A stretch of DNA of 64,000 nt, taken from the NCBI GenBank assembly GCA_034008185.1, contig CM067086.1:30587007-30651006 (forward strand). The letters run 5' to 3'. Each line of letters begins with the position of its first letter. Position 1 is the stretch's first letter. Below are positions 23,396 through 36,100 of the stretch, piece by piece. The stretch is from Gorsachius magnificus (taxonomy: Eukaryota; Chordata; Aves; Pelecaniformes; Ardeidae). The notes under the pieces are model-generated. The model did not search any database, was not told the DNA's origin, and worked only from the letters and a program-made list of their open reading frames with translations. Both the position numbers and the translations under genes were made by a program.

Positions 23396-25617
23396 GCCTA
23401 TTGAGAGACAAGCTATAATTATTGTGCGCATCATGATTACCTGAGATGGCTTCTATGTGTGTACATGTGCATGTATGCACACAGTTGATTTGGGTACACC
23501 GTCTGCTGAGGGTACCTGACCAGTAGTGGGTTCAAACAGGAGTTCTTAGATTTGGAAGGTGGAGGAGAAATCTTCTGCTAATGTTAAATTACTTGCTTCA
23601 GTGGGAGCTGACATTTACTGAGTATTAAATTTAGGCAAGGAGGGGGTGATGAAGGAGGAAAATAAGTACTACTCCTTACATTTTGGTGGTTGCAGGTTCT
23701 TTCCTTTATCTGCAGCATGCTTACAGGCAAGATCTTACAAGACTCCCTCATCTTGCCTTAAAAAGATCAAGGGATCCTTCATTCAAAGGCATGAGAAGAT
23801 ATTTTATGCTCCACAACCCTTTTAAGCCTATGGCTTCTCTCCAAGGGAGGTAATGCTAATGGTGTTGCTAGTGATCTGCCTGCTTGTCCACAGGAAACTA
23901 AATTGAAATACCTCTCCCCCTCAGTTCACAAACGCCATGTGCACCACACATGTAAGAGTAGGTCACTGTCATGAAGAGCTCTGTGGAAAAGGCAAAGATG
24001 AATTTGGTGCCTGTAGTTTTACAATAGGTGTTTAATAGAGAAGCATGGACTTTGCTTCATTTCAGTGGTATTACTGATCTTCCATGGGAAGACAAGAAGT
24101 AAAAAGAAATGAAAGGTGTGGTTGAAGGTGGAGTCTTTTAGTAGGGCAGCTTCTTCCTTCTCTGGATTTCCCATGTATTTTTAGTTTTCTTGCTTTTGAG
24201 ACCTTGAAAAGAAAAGAAACGGAAGCCCTCAAAGACCCAGTGCTTTATTTTTTAACTGAAACTTTTAGGTATTCACATGTCTCTAATCAGAGTACATCTA
24301 AGGCCCATATAAATGCAGGACTGGCCTGTCTAATTGAAGAGAGAGTTATCTGAACTGTCCTTAAGTTGTTGCTCAAGAGCAGAATGCTGTGTGCTAGATT
24401 TGTGAAGTGGGTAGAGGGAGTAGGGAGTTTCTGGGGCAATTATTTGAAAACTAGAGAAGACTGGGGGATTTTTTCACTGACTTTTGGAATGAAGTATGCA
24501 GACTCATCAAAACCAATCCAGCTCACAGAACACAGCTGATTTTTGATTAATTTCCTAAATCAGAGAATTGAAGTTGTTTTTCAGAAAAGTTTTAGAACAT
24601 GTAGGTACATTCCATTTTGATAATTTCTGACTTGTTTCTTTTTAAGTGGAAATTACTTAATAATTCAAAAGGCTCCAAAGGTTAAAAATCAAAGTGAAGC
24701 ACTGTAATTGACTTAGACATTTTTTAATGTATTGTCAGTTTATGCGCTTTTCTGAGATTTTAAGTTTTTGTGCTGTTGTGGGAGAGGGCAACAAATGTCT
24801 ACCAGATCACCAAAAATGAGAAAATAATTTTGCAATCAGATTTAGTAAATGAGACATGCGAATCCAAGAAGTTCTAATCATAGTTCTCCGAATGCCTGTG
24901 GTGTGTTGAACAAACCAGAAGCCTATACTAAAACTGGGACTGCTGCTGCTTAGGTCTACTGTGTAGGGTTGCAGGACGGCTAATCTAAAAATTGTGACAC
25001 AGACAGATGCTTTTCTTTGGGAAGGTTAAAAATGATGTGTGGTGGTGTGTTTTTTTTTTTTTTTTAATGATGCCTTTTTGAGTGCCTGTCTTTACATATT
25101 GGGTTTTGAGCCTTTAGGGTACAAGTCCAAGGTATTCTCTGCAAATCCAAGAGTCAGAAACACTTTCATACCTATGAAAACTTGATTGTGTAAATTGTAT
25201 GGCTCTGGAGTTGAGCTTTGAGGAAGAACACCACACTGAACAAAATGTAAAATCAAACCATGGGAACTGGTAAGAGCTGCTTTATACTTCTTGTGATATT
25301 GCAAGTGAGTTGAGAACTAGTGGCAGCTTCTGAGAATCAAGATAGGAACTTGACCGTTCCTGATTCCTGTTTATGGACTGACTGACTACATATCAAGCAT
25401 GTGAAAATTAATTCTTGCTTATAAAGTTCACTGAAGTTATGAAGAGAATGTGATTTGTGCAGCTTTTATTAGCTGGCCCTTTTTGTTCCTGTGATGACAG
25501 CCTATTTCAAATGGGAATAAAGTGAGGCTCACTCTTGTTTGTCAGAATATATTTAACTTTCCATAACTTATTCACCTGGTTTGGAAGCTAGCTTGTTTGT
25601 TTTTTCAGGAAAGGTAC
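23396..25617. other. Gene-free stretch with a short alternating tract
   Basis: At 23454-23484 there is a TGTGTACATGTGCATGTATG-type alternating stretch that is nearly self-complementary. A T16 run lies at 25050-25065. No exon or named transposon is visible. Confidence 0.55.
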
Positions 25618-25742
25618 CTGCTTTTGCCCCACTTTATGATGGGTAAACAAAAATGCAAGGAAGATGAGTGGCTGATACAAGGTCATCCACTGAATTATCT
25701 GCTCAGCTGAGTTTAGCACTATAGACCAGTCTGACTCATGGT
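25618..25742 (-). mobile_element. MIR SINE fragment, antisense
   Basis: The plus strand reads CCCCACTTTATGATGGGTAA followed by ACAAAAATGCAAGGAAGATGA, GATACAAGGTCATCCACTGA, ATTATCTGCTCAGCTGAGTT and AGACCAGTCTGACTC. This is the antisense MIR order: 'ccccattttacagatgggtaaactgaggcacagagagatgaa', 'gcccaaggtcacccagtgaatt', 'gcagagctgggtt.gaac.caggtctcctgactc'. The run from the core to the 5' region is collinear over about 120 bases. Confidence 0.75.
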
Positions 25743-28700
25743 CAGGTGAATGAGGGCCAGCAGTATTTATCCTCTTCTTCCTCCCTTTCCCCATTCCTCA
25801 CATGCAAATCAGTCCCTTCCATAGTCAGGGATCTCTTGCAGAATGGGGGCGTTAACTCATGGAGTGTTTCCTGGCATTTGTGGCAGGCCTACTTCCAAAC
25901 CCAAATAAGCAAATGAACAAAAACTAGGCTGAGGACTGTACGAGGGACAGAGAGTCAGTCGTAAGGAGACCACAACTGGGCAGAGAATGACTGTCTTCAC
26001 TGAAATCATTCATGTATCAACAAATCACATCTTCAACACAGAGTCTGGGCTCATTGAAGCTTTTCAGTAGTCATGGAAGTAAGGCCTTTAGATATGCTTG
26101 GCAGGACCAAGGGGGGACCTGCAGACACTCTGAAGGCAGCCCTTTCCCTTTTTTTACAGTTGTATCTAATCACAAATGACTAACGTCCTTTTCCTGCTGA
26201 CAAGGTTCTCTTGAAAACATCTATATACTCCATTGTGTGCAACTTAGTTTACAGAGTGGCTGTTAAAGATCAGGTTGACTGTGAAGGCTGAAGCAGGGAA
26301 CCGCTGTTGATGTAGAGTAACGCCCCTTGACCCTTTGGAGGGGCGGTTGGGATCTCCTCACTTGGTGTTTTTGCAGTGTACTCTTGGAATGGCACCTGCC
26401 TGGCTGCTGCTCTCCCAGCCTGATCCCTGCTCCTTCCTCTAGGTCACAGTTTCAGCTGGTGTTTTCTGTTGGGCAGATCAAAGAGTATCCTGTTTTATCT
26501 GTTGTGCTTTATCTCCTGTCATGAAAATCAATTCTCCCATCCCTGTCTGAGAAGAGACTATTCCCTTGTGAAATGCCTCATGCCTTTATCCCTCAAAATC
26601 TTACTTTAACTTGTTTATGGTTTGACTAGGTAGTTTGTTATATTACCATGTGTGGTTTATACAGCTGGGCCTGAGAGGGAAATATTCCCCCCCTCCCCCA
26701 AAACCTGCAGCTTACGTATCTTTTCTCCACCTCCTCTTCCTTCTCTCCTCCCTGCCCCCCACACCGGAAAAAAAAATTCAACTAATCAACCGTTGCATCT
26801 ATTAAAATATTAGTCTGTGGGATACTACATGCAAGAGCAAATCCTACAGAAACTTCTTGCACCTGCAGGGGAAATGTTCCATATACGGTATGGAGGCTGG
26901 CAGAGTCTTGATTCGGAATATAATTTAAATGATTCTGGTCGTTTTGCCACATCCTGTTTCTCTCATTTATGTGTGCACTATTTTGATAACCAGCAAATAG
27001 TTCTCAGTTTGCTGTAGCTAAAGATAGCCTTGAATCGTAGCACTGGTATCCTGCTCCTTTAGAAGTGCTTGGGTTCTCTCCCCTGCAGAGATTGGGGCCA
27101 GCCTCGAAAACTGGGGCCAGCCTTAAGTTTCTTTTCTGGCATTTCTTCAGGTTTAGCATGATTTCATAACTGCTTTTGAAGTGTTTCAGAGTAACCCAAA
27201 CATGCCAAGCTGCAGAGTTTCATCCTCTGGTTAGTCAAATGACCAGTGTCATCTCTGTCTTTGTTTCTTAAGTTGCGATCCTTTGGTTTGTGTGAGAGAT
27301 GAAGTAGCAGGAGAAAAGCAGTTGGTATGCTTCAATTTCCTGGCTCTGCCCGAGGGCCTTCCCTTGTTAACTCTGTTTCTAGCATTAGGGCTTTTTTGGC
27401 ACGTGAACCGTTCTGTAGATCCCTTGGCTGATTTCGGCACATCTTGTGTTTACATCCTGTTTTATTCCCCTTAGAGCATAGGTGCTTTAATACTAGAGGG
27501 AAAACTTGATCTTAAGAACACGGTCAGTGGCCATGGGAGCAATCCCTATGTGGACACCTTGACTAACATGGCAGCTATGCCACTTCCAGCAGTCTTCCTG
27601 CTGCTCTCCCCAAGTACTGCAGCTCGCTCTGTAGCAACTTGGGGTGGTTCAGGGTGCTCCTTCAACCTTTGGCTGTGTTTGGATGGCCATGTTGTCTCCT
27701 CCACCTCTTCTTCAGACTCCAATGGTAGCTGGATTTAGAATTCAAATAGCCAAGAGACGAATGTAGGATTGGACAGATCTACCTACACCTTTCAAATTCA
27801 TAATGAAGAAGGGACGTGTCAAGAAGGTGGTGCATCAAAGCCCATTACTCATATGTACTTTTATTTATTTGACTCCCAAAATTGTTTGGTCAAGTGTATT
27901 TTGTACTGAAAAAGTGCACACGGTCTGCTTTGGAAAAACAAGAGTGCTATCTGCATTGGAAAGAGTGATGCAGCTTTATCTTCAGTTACTAAAACCATGC
28001 AGAGCTTCAAATATGAGGAAAAATCTTTATGAAAATGTGTGGTTTTCTAGCCCATTAGCTGTTCAAGTGAAGTGGTGAGTGGAACTTAGAGTTTACCTTG
28101 ATCTGATAACATGCATTAATAGTGTAAATGCTTTGTATAGAGCTTTGCCTTGGAATAGGGTTTTCCTAATGAAGAAAAGAGGTAGAAGATTACAAATCCA
28201 GTTGAATAACTGGCAGGGATTAAAGTGGGAAACTGATGGCTTAACAGTGCTCCCCTGCTGGAAAATCCCAGTCTGGGCTCCATGCACTGTGTAGTTGGTG
28301 TGCACGCTCCGGAGCGTACATGTGCTGCTGGATCCAGCCTTTGTGGATACAGGCCTTCCCTTGAAACTGAGATCAAGTTAAAATTAATACTTTGTTACTC
28401 TCAGGTTCGAAGACTGACCAGGCTGATACTTTGTGCTGTTGCATCAAAATTTTGAAAACAAAGTTCTTCATGAAGTTTGAGATTTTCTGGGCCTTTCATG
28501 TAATGTGTGTGAAGCTGTATCAGGCTTTGGTCCATGCAGGCTGATGTGCTTCCTTGGGACAGATGGAAAAGATGTATATTTTAACTAGGTAGTTATAGAA
28601 AGATTTTCAGTGGACAAAAGTGATAAGCAACTCCTTCTACAGGCTTAAAACTTCTTCATGTTTCTTTTCCTTGGTCTATCTGGAGATGCTACCTGCCCTA

Positions 28701-30469
28701 ATACACTACAGCCATTTTAAATTGCACACAGAAATACTTGGCTGTCCAGTGCCTGATAGCATGAAATGCCGCAGCTCCCATGCGGCAGCTGGGAGCCCAG
28801 CACCAGGCACGCTGACTTTTATCATCAGTTATTTACTATTTGTAGATAAGTAGCATCTAGGGTAAGGGCGAACTCGGTGAGACTGCTCAGGTGAGCAAGT
28901 ATTTTGGGGTGCCTCGCTCTCATCAGCAATCCTGGAACTACTCAGCTAAGTGAGGCTAAAAACATCGGGCTCTGTGTATGTAGAGCTGTGTTCTTTCCAT
29001 TAAACAAAACGTGACCTCTACAGGTTCTCCTTTTCTGGTGTGTAAACACAATGTCTACACCAACTGGGGAACCTCTGCAGTAGTGCTGCTGATTCCAAAT
29101 AAAGTAATGGTGACAGGACCCTTCCTGGGAACTCACTCTGCCAAATTCATAATGCAAGCAATGCAAGAAAATTAACTCGTTGGACCAGAGCCTCACAACT
29201 GTTGTAAATCTTGGTCACCTTATGGACTTTGCTGGAAGTGTGCCAGCGTACACCAGGAAACAAATGGGATTGTTCTCCTTCTTTATTCCCTACCACCACC
29301 AGGTATATTTTATTTTACTTCTAGTATTTATAAGCGACTGATGCACGCTCTTGGAGGAAATCCTTTGCTTGCCTATTTTTTCCCCCAGTGGTGCTGCTGA
29401 CCTTCTGCGAGCAGTTCTGCAGGGTAGAGATGTGGTTTGTTGCCATGTTTCAGCAGGCATTGCCCATCCCTTCCCCTTCCCCCTCCTTCTCTGCTTTGTG
29501 GAGCAGATGGTGCTAATTCCCGTGGTGGCTCTTGATGCAGCTGAGGTCTCTTCCCTGATGCCTCTACTGTATCATGGGAACTCCCTGTGGTCTTTTTTGA
29601 GAAGAGAACACACAGTCAATTCTTGTCTTCTGTTTATGACTTTTAAGATCCTATTAGGATTCTATTTCTTTTTGCTGTTCTTTTCCACCTCCCCTTCCAA
29701 ACTGTCCCAAAGATCTTTGGTCCGAAACTCCCTGCAACTTGGGGAATATTGCTTTTCATGACTGTTGTTAGTTATTATTTTGCATTCCTACAGACATCCA
29801 CCCACAGCATGTTTACCTTTGTAAACATTCTCCCATTTTGATTGTATTTACATTTTTTTCAAGCAGAAATGCTGACTCTCTACATATAACAAAGGTCATC
29901 CTGTTGTTTTCTGTTTCAGTTTAGAAGCTGAAGCACCACTAATTGCCATTTTTAATTAGCCCCCTTTCTTATCCTTTGGGCCTCCCCTGTTCTTGTACTG
30001 TACAACAGGATGATTGCTAAAAACCATCTTTCTCTCCACTGGGCCACCAATGTATCCTCCCCACACCTCTCTTGTGATGTTTTTTGGTGTCATTATCTGA
30101 TTCTAGCACTGTGTCCCTGTCTTCAGTGTGCTGCATTGCACTCTCCAGAACTTTGATTCTTTTCGACCACATTCCTTCCTCTTTGCAATTAAGTCAGTGG
30201 TTTTATATTGGTGAAATCGGGAAAAGAATTTCACCTCATGTACCTGATTGCTTTATTTCTTGTGCCAGCTTCTCTCCTAATTCAGCTTGCTGTGTTGCTC
30301 CAGTGTTCTCCAGCCATAAATGTAATTTTTGCATCTCATATAATGATGCCTCCCCGACCCTGTGCATTGTGCTACTCAACCTTCCTCCAAACCACTCACA
30401 AAATCCCCTCCTTTTAGGCTAGCCTTTCTTTGCTGTTCTCCACCCTTGCCTTTTATGCCAGATACGAAG
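25743..30469. other. Gene-free stretch with pyrimidine-rich tracts
   Basis: No exon or named transposon is supported. A C/T-rich tract runs at about 26688-26765 (C runs and CTCCTCTTCC words), ending in A8. A direct repeat of GGGGCCAGCCT occurs near 27094 and again near 27113. A second pyrimidine tract lies at 29466-29492 (CCCTTCCCC words). Open frames here, including 29351-29761 (136 codons, plus), show no recognisable domain. Confidence 0.55.
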
Positions 30470-30525
30470 CCAAATCCTGACGCCACTGAAGTAATTTGAA
30501 ATGTTGCCATTTGCTTCACTGAGAT
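30470..30525. mobile_element. Palindromic MITE-like relic (AAATCCTG type)
   Basis: The sequence CCAAATCCTGACGCCACTGA, then AGTAATTTGAAATGTTGCCA, then TTTGCTTCACTGAGATGAAG follows a palindromic repeat common in sauropsid genomes, roughly 'AAATCCTGGC.CCACTGAAGTCAATGG.AGTTTTGCCATTGACTTCA.TG.GGCCAGGATTT'. The left arm is well kept and the right arm is worn. It is non-coding; assignment to hAT-like non-autonomous elements is inference. Confidence 0.55.
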
Positions 30526-33143
30526 GAAGACTGAGTTCACTGTCTACAGATTTAAATATTATGAATGGGGGGGAAGTGGGGAATGAAGTGACACAAGAAA
30601 AAGGATCATTAAGTTCATTACACCCACTGAACAGATCCTGTGAGCTCTCACTGTTGTGGTATGTGTCCTCCTGTGCCACTGTTTTTTGTCACCCTTGCTG
30701 CGCTGTGCTTAATTTAGATTGTAAATTCCTCACATCAGACTTTCTGTTTCATTTCTCCTTAATGTGGCATGCTCACCTATGGCATTGTGCAAATGCAGTA
30801 ATTCAGGGAGAAGATGTAGTCTTCTGAAAATGTTACCCAGTTTAAGCAATTTAAAAATAATAATAATAAAAAATAAATCACCTTTTCACAGAACCAAACA
30901 GGAAACCTCTGAGTAGTGGTCAGGATCTCAGTGGAAAGTCTAGCTTCACTGTGTGACGGGACATTCAATGACCACAGTAAGGGGCCAGACAGAGGGCTGT
31001 GGAGGAACATTTTGTTCATCAGCTTGGTATCCGTGCCAGGCTGAGGGGTATAAATCCTTAAAATTCTTTGTATGGGCAGACGTAGTTTTCTTTTGAAAAT
31101 ATGCACGGAGAAATAACCTCCCTAGGGCCTTCAGCAAGTATTTGCCCTGGTTCCCTACTATGAGAGAGGACAAGCAGTGATCCTGTGGTTTGGTTTTCTT
31201 TTCTCTACAGTACTATGGGCAGTCTCCTATATCCCATCAGTCTCTCAGGTGAACCCTGCGCTGTCCCAGTGACATGATGCTTTAGAGTAGCTGTTGTTTT
31301 GTGGAGAGCATTGGGTTTGGTCCAGGCAGTCCTAATAATGTGCTGAGTGGTGGTTACGTCTGAAGTGAAACAGGCGAGCAGTGCTCTGTACAGCTGCAGC
31401 TCAGACTGGAGGTGGGGGAGCGAAGCAGGCTGTTTCTGGGGAGCTGCGTGACTCTGCCGTTCACCCCCTCGTTCATCAGCAAGTGGCCTGTGGCCTTCAT
31501 GAGATACAGAGCGATGTGTTTCAGTTACATCAAACTCTGATACTGCCCGATAGCAATGGCACGATGGATTTGACTGTATTTTGCAGATATCACAAGCTAA
31601 TTTCATTCTTACTGAAGTCATTGGCTAAACAAAGCCAACATTCCTCTCTGGTATGTGTGATATTACTTTTTCCCCCCCCCTCCTTTTTCTTGCTCTGCTT
31701 AAGGTTCACTTGAAAACACCGAATACCTGATTCTTCTCTTGCTCCCAGGTTCCACTGGTTTAATTCCTATAACTTGCACAGTTCAAGAAAAACAGAGCCT
31801 CTTTCATGTCATGTGACAAGCCAGTGGTGGCATGGTGTACTGGGAGAGAGCTCCTCCAAGCATCAGCTAGCAGTGAAGGTCTGTCTGTCTTGCTGCATCT
31901 GTTTCTTTGATATTTGAACAGGACTCTTCTGAGACAGTCTCTGTCACTCCTTAATTAGCCTGTCACTCCAGGGAGCAAAAAAAAAAACCTCAATAAAAAA
32001 AACCCTGGGATGGGAATCTAATCTGGCTTTCCTGGATGACAGGACACAGCACAAGGCTGGCCAAAGAAATATGTATTTAAACAAGTTGCTTCGCATTTAC
32101 ACATTAACCCTTGAGTGAGTGTCTTGCATTCCTTAAAGAATCTACTTTGTAACTGACCATCTTTTGCTAAGGCCAGTGGAGGAGCATATCTGGGAGAGTC
32201 CAATCAATCATCTGTCTCTGCAATTATTCCTCCTATACTGTCTTTACTGTGCTAGAAATCCTCCTCTATCCCACTGCCAGATAAGTCTCTCAGAGTAGAA
32301 ACCTTCTGTTTGTTAATTCTTAGACCATTCTTAGTGTCCTGTAGGCCAAGAAGTGATAGTGGGAAGTGCTTTCAGGCAGAAATCTCAGAACATCTCTTGT
32401 AAGTGTTAAAGATGCTCATGAGAATAGTGGGGAATGGGGACTGTGGTCAGGGATCTACAGCAGGAAAACAGCGTATGCTGTTCTTTAAGGATACTGGTGA
32501 AAGGATTGGATAGCTGATTGGGAATTCATGCGTCTCCACATGATGGGCTCATGTGTACCTGAGCAACAGCTTCACTCACTGTCCTTAGGGTCTCCACTGG
32601 AATGAAAGGTATCACAGGAGTAAGTAAAAAATAGTAAACAAGGCTGGGATGTCCTGCTGTGTGGGAGACAAGAGTTTTAGTAGGAGCTAGTCACAAGTTC
32701 CAGAACATGTTTGAGCCAAGGGTAAGAATGGCCATTGTGGGAATTACAACAAATGCAAAACACAGGCTTGGTTATTGTTTCAGTTACTTCTGAACAGCCA
32801 GGAGTCCATTCATTTAACTCTTACAAACAGGTGTGTAGTACTTTTTTTTTTTTCCAAAAGACAAGAATTTGTATTCTTAAGCACATAGCTCCGGTGCAGT
32901 GCTTTCACCTAGTATTTTTAGCTAATACAAATACAACAACTCTGATACTCGGCACGACAAGTACTGAAGTCTTTAACATGTACCTTGATTTTCCTCCTAA
33001 GGTCAGCTGTCACTTTAATTTCTCTACAACCTTGTTTTTCCTGCTAGAAAAGATATCTAACAGTTACACCATGTGAAATTGCTTTTTGTTTTGTTCCTGT
33101 AACGTGGTATTTTCTCCAAACAGTATTTAACTAGAGAGTTCAT
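30526..33143. other. Gene-free stretch with AAT and A-run repeats
   Basis: A short AAT repeat lies at 30853-30876. The 138-codon minus-strand frame at 31205-31621 and the overlapping plus frame 31381-31713 show no domain. Two A runs (31979-31989 and 31997-32004) sit close together, and T12 lies near 32843. No named transposon is visible. Confidence 0.55.
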
Positions 33144-33185
33144 ATCTGGCATAACTCTGACTTCACTGGAGTTAAGGCAGAAAAA
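33144..33185. mobile_element. Palindromic MITE-like relic, core only
   Basis: ATCTGGCATAACTCTGACTT followed by CACTGGAGTTAAGGCAG is an imperfect palindrome: CTGGCATAACTC faces GAGTTAAGGCAG. It follows the core 'CCAG.GTAACTCCATTGACTTCACTGGAGTTAC' of the sauropsid palindromic repeat also seen at 10210 and 45145. Only about 40 bases remain. Confidence 0.48.
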
Positions 33186-36100
33186 TTTTGTCTCTAGAAA
33201 CCAAGTAATGGATCAAAGATTTATAATTAGAATCTCTTGTACTGTGTGGTCCCGTAAACATTTTGCACATCAGAGGCAAGGTCTTCATTAGGATAAATGA
33301 GATAACACACTTTACTTCAGGCTTGTAGTAGCCATGTAGGCTTTTTTCTCTCCCCATTTAAACAGATTTAACTTAAGTTAGTTCTTGTTGCTGGATTTCC
33401 AGATCTATTGACTTAAATCTCTTTCCTGATGAGCCTGTCCAATATTGTCAATAGGAATAGAAACTTTACCACAGGCTGTCCTGCCCATCTACACCGATAC
33501 TAGGCCTTGACTATGTGAGATAACTGGATCCTTCTTATTCTTTCAGTTGGAAAGTAAAATTGTAAGCAGTTAATTTAAGGTCAATCAATATATTACTTAT
33601 CTAAAGCAAGATAAAGCCATATAGAAAGACATTGAGGTAAACCCATGCATGTTTTAACCAATGCAGTTAGTCCAGAAAGGGACATCTTTTGATGAGCGAT
33701 GTTGCAATTACAAGCTGCTTGTGACTTCCTTGCTTCCAGAAATTACTGCTGCCCCAGCCTCCTAGCAGAGCGGTTTGTGTGCAACTGCTTTCATTTCGGG
33801 TGAAATCAATTGGTTTAGTTCTGACCACCAATTTAAATTTTAAGCTAACCCAGTCTGTTTTGCTTGATGCAAATTAGGAACCTCCTTCAACAAAACTGGG
33901 GCAGTAACCTCTGATATAGTGGTGCTGTAACCATTCCAGCTGAAGCTAAGTGAGGACTTTTGTGCATAGCGGAAATTCGTATGATTTCCTTAGGTAACTT
34001 GTTCTTCAGGAAAGTTTTTGGCACACGTGGTCCTGAAGAAACAGGTTCACTGTAGTACAGATGCTCATGGTATCGTCATCTGCCCACTATTGACTGGATT
34101 TAGACTCCCAAGACACTATGTGAGGACGCAAGTTTAATGAAATTCTCTCCAAGTATTTCTCTGCTTTCTCCCCTGGCCCCCTTTATTTCAAAATGTGGTT
34201 GAAAACCACAAATTTTGCTAGTCTTCACTGCAGATCTAAATGCCTCAGAACTGGGGCTGTTTGTACTTCACAAGGATGGTATTACTTGCCAGTAACTCTC
34301 TTTGTTGATGGATCTTCATAGTTATCTGTGACCCTCGTAGAGACAGTATAATGTTCAAGGAAAAGATTGACCTGCACCAATTGATGGTACTCTAGCACCT
34401 AACAGATTAAGTATAACTCTGCATTCCCTCCTCACTTGTCCCATTGGTATGAAGTACAAAAGTTACATTCAGAGGCAGTTGTACAAATTGTCATTACTGC
34501 ACTCTACATCAGGGGAACCCTTAGTAAGAATGGTACAAGCAAGTTCAGATTTACTAAGAAGCAACTCAAGCCTTTACTGAACCATCTTGGATGACAAGTT
34601 TCTGAAAAGTAAAAATTTCCTCTTCTATTGCTTCCAGCTTGCAAAACTGAGTAGAAAAGCCAAAATAGAGTGAAAGTGCTCTTGCGGGATAGTGAGCCTG
34701 CTGGGGAGGCAGACGTTTCTGCTGTCCCGGAGGAGGGCTGTGCTGGAGTGGAATCTTAGCTCAGTTGTGCCAGACCAGGGAGTTTGTGTCCAAATCGCAA
34801 CTGAACTGATTTGCTAGTGAGATTCCAAGGTGGCTGGCTAGAGAGCTGTAATAAAACTTCCCAAAGCAGTGAATTAGTCCTGAAACAATAACCCAGCTTT
34901 GTGTGCCTGCCCCAAATGCAGGTGTTTGAGAGGAGGCTGTTTCTTTTAGTTCACAGAGATGTCTATAGACTAAAATTTAGTTATGGATTTCCTATATAGG
35001 GCTTATTCAAGCATGAGTATATGTACACTATGAAATATTTATAAGGACAGTTACAACATGGAAACATGTTGTCTGTTTCTGGCTGCACAAGTATTGGAGG
35101 AAGAAGATGGAAAAGTACTCTGAATTGGAAGAATTAAAGGGACTACTACCATGAAACTCAAATTCAGGAGAAGACTCACATTAGATTTGCCTTATACTTT
35201 TTTTTTAATTGTTTTTCTATTTTTCATATAGTTTTTCCTCATCTGTTCTGTGTGAAAGGTGTGAAAAAAGGCAAGATCCAAATACAAGTGAAGAATAGTC
35301 AAAACTGCAATGTAAGCAGAGGAGCATTGGCTTTTCTTTTTTTTTCCCCCTAGTGTCTTCCTTACAGTGACTTTCAGCATGACTTATGTTAACAGGAGGT
35401 TAAAAAGCTTCTGATAGGAACGTGACTTTGAAGTTGGCTGCGTTCCTTGTACTGAAAGCTTTCTTATAAGAGACCCCCAGCCTTCCCACCCCACTGTAGA
35501 GAGGCCTGGCACTGCTGTGAGTTTTTTCTTGTGGATGGAACAGAAGGTGAGTGCTTTTCCCGGGAGAATTCATAGTCTAGCGTGAGTATTACAAAATTGC
35601 CACACCAACTCCTCTTCCTTTTCCCCCTAGGAATAAGTTTCTCTGTTTTCATGAGGTCAAATTCACTGCTGAGTTTTAGTGGAGTGTGGTCCGTCCCTGG
35701 TGTGCATTTTAATCTTATGATAAATTCTCTAGGATCTCCAGCAATTATGGTGTGTCAGGACCTCCACCTCAGAGCTGATTTGGGCATCTGCACAGTGTTC
35801 CATTAACATCAAGTTTGGGCTTTGATTCAATAGTGACTGACTGAGGGCAGAGCATTGCTTCATGAAGTACCAGCTATGCACTCCATACTGCTTGGGGTTT
35901 CAGACTGACTCATGGCAACACAGCCCTCCTTTGAAATATGTGCCCAAGTAGTTCATAACACAGCAGCATAAGGAGGGCAAATATTGGGGACCAGTAACCA
36001 CTCTGGTGAGAAATGTTTTGTGATTGTGGTTCATCCCAGGAGATTCTGATTTATTTCTGGAGCTAATGGGGCTTTGGCAGTTAGGGGCTTGTTCTGAGAC

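Noticed and set aside
28395..28420. GGTTCGAA, like a tRNA B box
   Set aside because: No A box at the right distance and no cloverleaf can be drawn around it.
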